Assembly (NCBI GenBank): GCA_014898415.1
Contig: RCTD01000018.1
Span: 67,001 to 131,000, forward strand
Reading direction: 5' to 3'
DNA from: Stromatinia cepivora
Taxonomy: Eukaryota; Ascomycota; Leotiomycetes; Helotiales; Sclerotiniaceae
Length of the DNA: 64,000 nucleotides
The position numbers and the translations under genes were made by a program. Under the pieces are notes generated by a model, which was not told where the DNA came from, did no database searches, and worked only from the letters and a program-made list of their open reading frames with translations. Below, piece by piece: positions 57,905-64,000 of this stretch. How positions within the stretch are numbered: position 1 is the stretch's first letter; every line of letters begins with the position of its first letter.

Positions 57905-58605
57905 GGTAATGATCACGAGTTGGCGCGGGACAGCTTCCCACCGGGAGCGGATATTCCCAAATTAAGAGAGAAGTTCCAGACTCCAAGAAGACTTGGGGGT
58001 CGTACACGGAGAGTTTCGGAAGAGGATTTGCCCAGGGAATGCGACAAAGATATCATTAGGGGGCACCTTTCCTTGTCAAGGTGGCAGAAGAGAAAGAGAA
58101 GCGAATGGCAGACGAGAAGGGAGCCACGGACGCTGAAGACATACGTGGACGAAAATCCATTTCAGCGCGCGAGACACATATGCAAGCTTTGCAGGAAGAA
58201 TGACAAGGCGAGGATGATGAGTCCGACTTTGAAGGTGTCCAAACTGCTGGTCAATCTACTGTCATCAAAGAGGAGCAAGATCAATCGCAACTGAATGAGA
58301 CTCGACTTTCAGATAATCCTGAGTCATTGGTCATTGATCTTGATGCGCAACCCCATATCTCCGAACCAAGTTCTGATGTGGATATTAGCGACTCAAGTGA
58401 ACCAACAGAGCTCCAGTCCGAATTTTCACTTCAACGTATCAAGAGTAGTCTTATTGAGCAGATTTCTCAATGTGGGAATGCTGCAGAATTGTGCCGGGTC
58501 TTGATGGATGGATTAGATATTGCGGATGCAGAAACGAAGCCGGCTGAACCTCAAAGGAAGGGAAGACCTGGGAGTCCTAGGAAGAGAAAGCGTGGGTCAA
58601 ATTAA
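57905..58605 (+). pseudogene. Broken gene fragment, basic C-terminus
   Basis: It starts after a plausible acceptor (ttcatgcag at ~57897-57905). The first frame reads HELARDSFPPGADIPKLREK; between ~58010 and 58050 the sense shifts to another frame (GAPFLVKVAEEKEKRMADEK), with in-frame TAG at 58057-58059 and TGA at 58201-58203, then runs open (EDDESDFEGVQTAGQSTVIK, SLQRIKSSLIEQISQCGNA) to a basic end (KGRPGSPRKRKRGSN, nuclear-signal-like). A solo LTR lies directly upstream, so the 5' part may have been displaced. The last ~130 codons alone are intact and could be part of a shorter expressed gene. Confidence 0.5.
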
Positions 58606-58944
58606 TTGAGGATGATCTGCTTGACCTGCCGAGATATTAGGGCGACCCTGTGATTAATATTCACCACCTAAAATTGTTTGGGTTCATCAGCTATCAGTTT
58701 GGTTCTTGTATGTATATTTGGAAGACTAGCTACCACGGATTGTTGAGTCCCATAGGAATCCACGATATTCAAAAATACAGACTTGTGCAGACCTACAGCC
58801 ACGCAAAATTTTGATGACGCAACGAAATATTAATCCCTCCTTCAAAGTTTGAGGACGAGCAAATTGCAGAATCTGCTCAAACCTCCAAACCTTAACACAT
58901 TCCATGCCCTATTTATATTTAGGTATCCGTTTCAGACAGTTACC
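58606..58944. other. Convergent 3' region
   Basis: Lies between the fragment at 57905-58605 and the 3' end of the Hsp70-like gene. No further gene. Confidence 0.5.
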
Positions 58945-61677
58945 TCATGCACATCCTGGCGCAAACGCAGCAGAAACACAAACCTGTCCCTTACTCATAA
59001 TTTTTCCGCCAATCCCAGATGGCCATTTAGCGGAATACTCTAGTAGCATACCATTCAATTTAGCGAATATCTCAAGCTCAACACGATAATGCGGCTTGGC
59101 CTTGCTTATACTACCATATTCGTCTTCTATTTTTTGAATCTTATTTTCGGTTTTGAGGAAAGTCATATCAAATTCAATTCGACCGGCTATTTGGACATCT
59201 AAAGACTATATTTTAGTAAGATAAGAAAAGTATAGAGGGTTCGCAACGATAATAAATGTGGTAACAAGATGGTTTGATGGGAGTTGACAAGGAAAACGAA
59301 ACACTCTGACCTTTATTGTACTCGTGATCGAAAGGATAATGAGAATCCTTTGCTTCATCAGACACATGAATCAATTCCTCACATGTCAGCGTTTCATGAT
59401 CTTCAGTAAAGGTGTGAATTGATAGCCAAGGCCCAAATCGATGTCTAGGCGGGATAAGCGACCCCTATTTCATTGTCAATGGGAATTACCATGAACTGCC
59501 ATAGTGTAGCTCACCTTGAAGACAAAATAATTAATCACCTGAAGATACTGTTCACCGTCAATTGGGCACTTGATAGGAATGCAGTTCCCGTGCCCTTCAA
59601 ACCCTGGTACTTTCGGTTGCCAATGCTCTCTGCGAAATAATCCATAGCTAGATTGGGCCCTTCGTGCTGGACCATTTGTTTTGTTCAAAGCAGCAAGGAC
59701 TGCACCACAAGATACCGCTGTGACTCTTTTAGGTTTCCGAGTCAATCTCCAACCGCAAAAGTTTCGAGGGCAGTCCATAGAACTTACGGATATCCAGTGG
59801 CATCGTTCCCAGTCTTTAATTCAATTTCGTAACCAACCTCAGGTCTGTTAGATATCTCTCTTAAGTAGTTTCGAAGATAAGATCTCAATGATGGTGATGC
59901 TCCAAATCCCCCGAGCAAGAAAACTTTCTGGAATGTTTCTTAGCTTATTGTGTAGAATCACGAAATCGCATCAATACGTACTTTGACTTTGAGGTTCTTT
60001 TGAAGTGCGGCACACAACTGGGTATGCAATAGATTCTTCACGTGTTCTAGAAGGGGATTGAATACTCCTTCCCAGTCTTGTCTATTTCAGTAAATCAGGC
60101 GATGTTAGTAGACTTTCACATGCATTAGGAGGTGATGCGGAGTGGCACAGACTTCATGACGACGATATAACCGTCATCGAATCTTTTCTCTGCATTTGGT
60201 CTCAGGCCGGGAAGATGAAGACGAGTTTTCAGACCAAAAAGGGAGGTGACATCTTTGCGTCTCTTAAAGTTATCTTCAAAGTTTGGTATGAAACGATTGA
60301 CAATTGATTCCAAGGATTCGCCGGTGGGCCACATGTCAAAAAGATAATGTTCGTCTTGCAGTCTATCGAGGAGCATTTTCTTGTAGTTCTCATTCAGATA
60401 GCTACTTCCACAATTGTCGCCTATGACATCAGCTCAATTGCGAAGATGTGGTTCATTCACGCCTGACCTACCTCCTGGTGTAACCTTTTCCTCACTCAGT
60501 CTGAGTGGATGCTCTGTGCCAATTTCATATGTGACGATATCGACCGTGCCTCCACCACAATCCGCAATAATGAATGTTTCTCCTGGCTATAGAGTATGGG
60601 TTAGCTATTAATCTCGCCAAGGAAGCGAAGTGTAGAAAGGAATTAGCATACATGCACTGAGGTATCTCGCGCTAGCATATAAATCGCAGCTGCTTCTGGC
60701 TCCGACACAATATATGGTATAACGGCTTTCTTTGTCGATAAATCTCCAAATTTTACAACTCTTGCTGCGGTCTGTAACGAAGTTTGAAGGATACGAGATG
60801 CATTCGGGCTCCAGATTGTTGGTACGGTCAAGGCAAATTCAACGACAGAGCTACCGGAAAAGTTGTGCAGCCGGATAAGCTGCTCTTTGGTATGATGCAG
60901 GATTTTCACCAGGAAATCGGTAAATATATCGAGCACGTCCCTTACATCGGGTATATCCTTTAAACCATGTTTGCGAATGATGTGATTTTCGATAAGATAT
61001 TCAATGAGGTGTACTAACTCAACACGATCTTCACGCGTGTAAGGTGTGTGGACCAGCCACAACTTGGATCTCTTGACCCTGGTTCTAGTGTCCCTGGAAA
61101 TGTTCTCTCTGTACTGCTGGTGATGCACCTGATAACCCCAGAAGAACTCCGAGGAATTATCTTCATCTAACTCTAGATATTCCGGCTGCGACTCGATATT
61201 TGAGTCTCCAACACGTGTTAAAGAGTGATTGTTATCAGCGTATACGAATTCCTCCAATGTTCCACCTTCCCCGTCAATATCCTCAGGTGCCTCCCTGGAC
61301 AAAGGAATTGCTGAGTACCATTACGAATCTAATTTAGCACCCCCAAGTAATTCAAATACATGTTCAATTAACCATGAACTTACAGTCTCAGTAGGTACTT
61401 GAGGCCGAGTTCCACCTGCATCACCGCTACTCAAATCATCTGGCCAGTTCTTAATGCTCAAAAGCTGCTCCGGAAAAGCTCGAGGATGTCGGTCATTAAT
61501 AGGGTGGGAGAAATAGGATACGGATGTGAAGGTAGTTCCAAAATCTACTCCGATGACAAACTTTTGTGGAATCGTGGTGTTATTAGAGCCTTCTCTAGCT
61601 GTGCTAACCACATTAACTGCGCGCCTTTTGCGAGAGGATTGCACATCCGGGCCACTACGTTTGATCGTGATCTTCAT
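58945..61677 (-). CDS. Fungal Hsp70-like ATPase (actin-like ATPase fold)
   Basis: Nine exons: 61677-61384, 61320-60652, 60586-60472, 60420-60153, 60081-59982, 59927-59788, 59746-59515, 59464-59311 and 59198-58945; ~741 aa, with every junction in phase. The three ATP-binding signatures are present: FVIGVDFGTTFTSVSYF (phosphate 1), FIIADCGGGTVDIVTYE (phosphate 2) and VFLLGGFGASPSLRSYL (adenosine). The SEPEAAAIYM motif is also seen. The substrate-binding half is replaced by a divergent C-terminus, as in the large fungal HSPA12-like group often found near HET genes and accessory loci. The first intron is problematic: its expected acceptor reads AA (61322-61321) and not AG, leaving an in-frame TAA. 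An alternative junction, 61416 to 61310, would use GT-AG but drop VPTE. The gene may therefore be spliced differently or be damaged. Confidence 0.8.
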
Positions 61678-62241
61678 TGTTTGAAAGCTTACTCGAGTAG
61701 AAGGACTCGGATCACAAGTTCACGAAGAGCATTGAACCACTTTCAAGGAAACAAAATGAGTATGAGACACTAGATGCCGAAAGATCTTTTGGAGAACAAG
61801 GCCTGGATGTTTTGCGGGAATTTCAAACACGGGCTATTGTTAACCCCTCGGAAATTTTGAGCCTGTCAAACGCAGAAAAGCAAACAGATGAAAATAATTA
61901 AAACGCACTCCAACCAGGATTGCCGTAAGGCGCATACAGATTTGACACGGCCACGGGAGTTAGCGGGTGGAAAGTGACACCTTCAAGGATTTCTAGGCAA
62001 AAAGCTACCTGACTTGTGCACTGCAAGCCAAGAAGCCGGGGTTCTGTCTCATTTTCGGATAGTTGGATGGGTTCGATAGACAGCAGTGCATAGAACTTGG
62101 TGGTCACCGTAGAAGAGCAAACGGCCATTTCAATCTGCCCTTATAGTCAACCTTCTTCCATCTCAAGTTTTCAAAAAATCTTTGGAAGTTCCGCACGGTT
62201 TTCGAACAAATTTCACATGGTCAAAAATTCACTCAGTAAGG
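61678..62241. other. Divergent intergenic region
   Basis: Separates the starts of the Hsp70-like gene and the SANT-like gene, so it should carry both promoters. The minus frame 61898-62128 has no recognisable feature. Confidence 0.5.
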
Positions 62242-64000
62242 ATGCCAGATTGGTCGCTCGAAGAAGATGTGGTTCTGTTCGCTTGGCTCGATTTCTGCAA
62301 TAAACACGGAGTCGATCATTTGGCAACAATCGAACAAAAACTGACGGAAGGGACTGGCAACCGTCGGACAAAAAACGCTGCAAGATGGCGCCTCCAATTG
62401 ATCGAGTGGAAATATCGTCAGCCGGACGAGACACGCCCACTTAGCCGTGATGAATTTGATTTGGTCCCAAATATCAGCCAGAAGGGATCAAAGAGCTTGA
62501 AATATCCTCCCAGAGCCATGACACGGAAAATCAAGAATGCTTTGAGCGACTATGAAAAGATGTACACGTCGAATGAAATCCAAAAAATGGTAAAGGTCAC
62601 ACCCATGAAAAACAACCGATGTCAGCTACAAGTGCAAGTACCTTCTCGCAAATCATCCCCTGTAAAGACTCGAATCGTTCCAGCATCAAAGACCAGTCAG
62701 CAGGCACGAGATGAAGCGGGCGACTTTCGAAAAAGAAGCTCGCAGGAGGCTGGAGAGGAAATTGCGAGGAAGAAGCGACGTCTAGAAAAGGTATGGGAAC
62801 CCCTTGCCAGTACTCAATCAAGAAGTGAATTATTGCTGGCCATAATACACCTGTCTAAATTTAAGATGGTTTGCTTGAGCCGTCTGAGTCACCATCAGGC
62901 CGATAAGTCTTCGAACTGTGGTCTCTTTTGTTGAGACAGGAGTGGCCAATCATCTTCTTGAATGCCTATGCAAAAATAGGTTTGGAAGATGTTATAAAAC
63001 TGACAATCTCTCTGATTTAGGCCACTCGGTCAACCCCTCTTGAGAAGCAGGGTGGAAAGTCTGAAATGGGAAATCCTCAACCCTTCCCCACACCAAAACG
63101 CGCAAAATCTCATCTCCCAAAGGAGAAGCCGCCCACTAAGGCTGCAATATCAAATGTTCATAAGGAACCGGAGATCTCCCTTCTATCTGAAACTCCCTCC
63201 GAGGACGGGAGAAATGACGAAATAGTTGAAGAAAGACATCACAAGCATGTCGTGGAGAAAAATCCGGAGAATATGCAAGAAAATTACAGGAGGAACCTGC
63301 AAACGAAAGAAGCAGAAATAATTGCCATTCGAGACCAATGAGATGGCGACCTTCGAGAACTACATGGGAGGATCGAAAAGCTTCAACAGACGAAACTAGA
63401 GTTGGAAGCCAAGGCTTCAAATCTAGAAGCAGCAGCCATCGCCGTCAGAAATGCAGGAAGAGATACACTGGCTTATGAGATTGGCCAAAAGAACAGAGAA
63501 ATATGGATGTTGACTAATAAGATTCACCGGCAGTTCGAAGTGTCAAGCGTTAAGGAGAGAGAAGCAAAGCATCTACCGCCCCAGACTCTAGACACTGCCA
63601 TGAATGAGATCTGCTTAGAGTTGGAAGCTATGACTGAAATGCAAGACTTTGGACGCATGCAGAGTCCAAAAGAATGGTTCGATGGCGACTTGATATACTT
63701 GGTGAACTCTGCTTTTGCTTCTCTCGAAGGATCGAATGACGGTAAGCTCCAATTAGAGAGATTCGCCGTGAAACTGGGACCATCTGCGGTATTTAGAATT
63801 CTAGCCCTAGCTGCGTTGAGGGATTGGGTTTTCCTAACGGATTTTCCACACATTGAGTCGGGATCGTTGAGTCTAATTGAAGCATATCGCAACATTGCGT
63901 TTAACAAAGGTGAGCACCCCCGTAATTTTCTTACGTCTTTTGATCCTTCGATAAGAGAAATATCCTATCTTCTATTTAGGTCAGGTTCTAATATCCCAAA
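62242..64000 (+). CDS. SANT/Myb-like coiled-coil protein, interrupted by TGA, 3'-partial
   Basis: Starts at ATG 62242 (MPDWSLEEDVVLFAWLDFCN); upstream open sequence from 62182 begins with TTG. Exon 1 (62242-62790) encodes a SANT/Myb-like domain with its spaced Trp residues (W4, W15 and a later RW...EW), then a basic linker. The intron 62791-63020 (230 bp) is in phase 0. Exon 2 runs from 63021 to 63909 and continues after a phase-1 intron (63910-63979) beyond the window. In exon 2 a TGA at 63339-63341 interrupts a continuous coiled-coil frame (AIIAIRDQ, stop, DGDLRELHGRIEKLQ), after which LRDWVFLTDFPHI and the conserved intron follow. SANT domains bind DNA or histone tails. The intron position matches the two genes at the left end, so common descent is inferred. 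Probably a recent pseudogene allele, or a truncated ~289-aa protein. Confidence 0.6.

Overview
This is eukaryotic, fungal DNA. Genes are small and AT-leaning, most introns are 41-150 bp with GT-AG borders, and the recognisable families are filamentous-ascomycete ones: a HET-domain allorecognition-type protein, a Zn2Cys6 regulator, a fungal Hsp70-like ATPase, an Apple-type secreted protein and a fungal Tc1/mariner relic. I infer a leotiomycete, possibly of the Botrytis/Sclerotinia group. That rests on protein style and base composition, not on a marker gene.

Layout. 0-3 kb: two tandem paralogues of a coiled-coil family, the first frameshifted; a member of what is probably the same wider family runs off the right end (62.2-64 kb). 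4.3-8.0 kb: a large Zn2Cys6 protein. 10-11.4 kb: an unrecognised protein. 11.4-16.3 kb: a decayed stretch with a foldback repeat, a dead membrane-protein gene and a dead Tc1/mariner element with intact terminal inverted repeats. 16.5-17.7 kb: an RGG-rich putative RNA-binding protein. 21.4-23.4 kb: TIM17 and a secreted DUF302-type protein, convergent. 24.9-30.4 kb: a DHX57-type RNA helicase and an aprataxin (Hnt3) gene, divergent from a short shared promoter. 31-39 kb: a small two-exon gene, a membrane protein with DWPLR repeats, an Apple/PAN-like secreted protein, a CorA-type transporter, a possible 42-residue membrane microprotein and a serine-rich protein. 44.2 kb: a second membrane protein that looks related to the DWPLR one. 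45-46 kb: nested MITE-like elements. 47-50.2 kb: a HET-TPR protein with 13 near-identical C-terminal repeats. 50.6-58.6 kb: broken genes, a gene-poor AT-rich block and a solo LTR. 58.9-61.7 kb: a nine-exon Hsp70-like ATPase.

The window alternates conserved housekeeping genes (TIM17, helicase, aprataxin, CorA) with accessory islands full of decayed genes and mobile DNA. Several broken genes carry in-frame TAA/TAG/TGA codons that one C-to-T or G-to-A change would explain, as repeat-induced point mutation or deamination would produce. The most interesting functional candidate is the HET-TPR-repeat protein: a death-inducing-type domain joined to a repeat array that looks recently homogenised. Exon borders were inferred by hand from splice signals and reading-phase agreement. 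I saw no tRNA, rRNA or CRISPR array.
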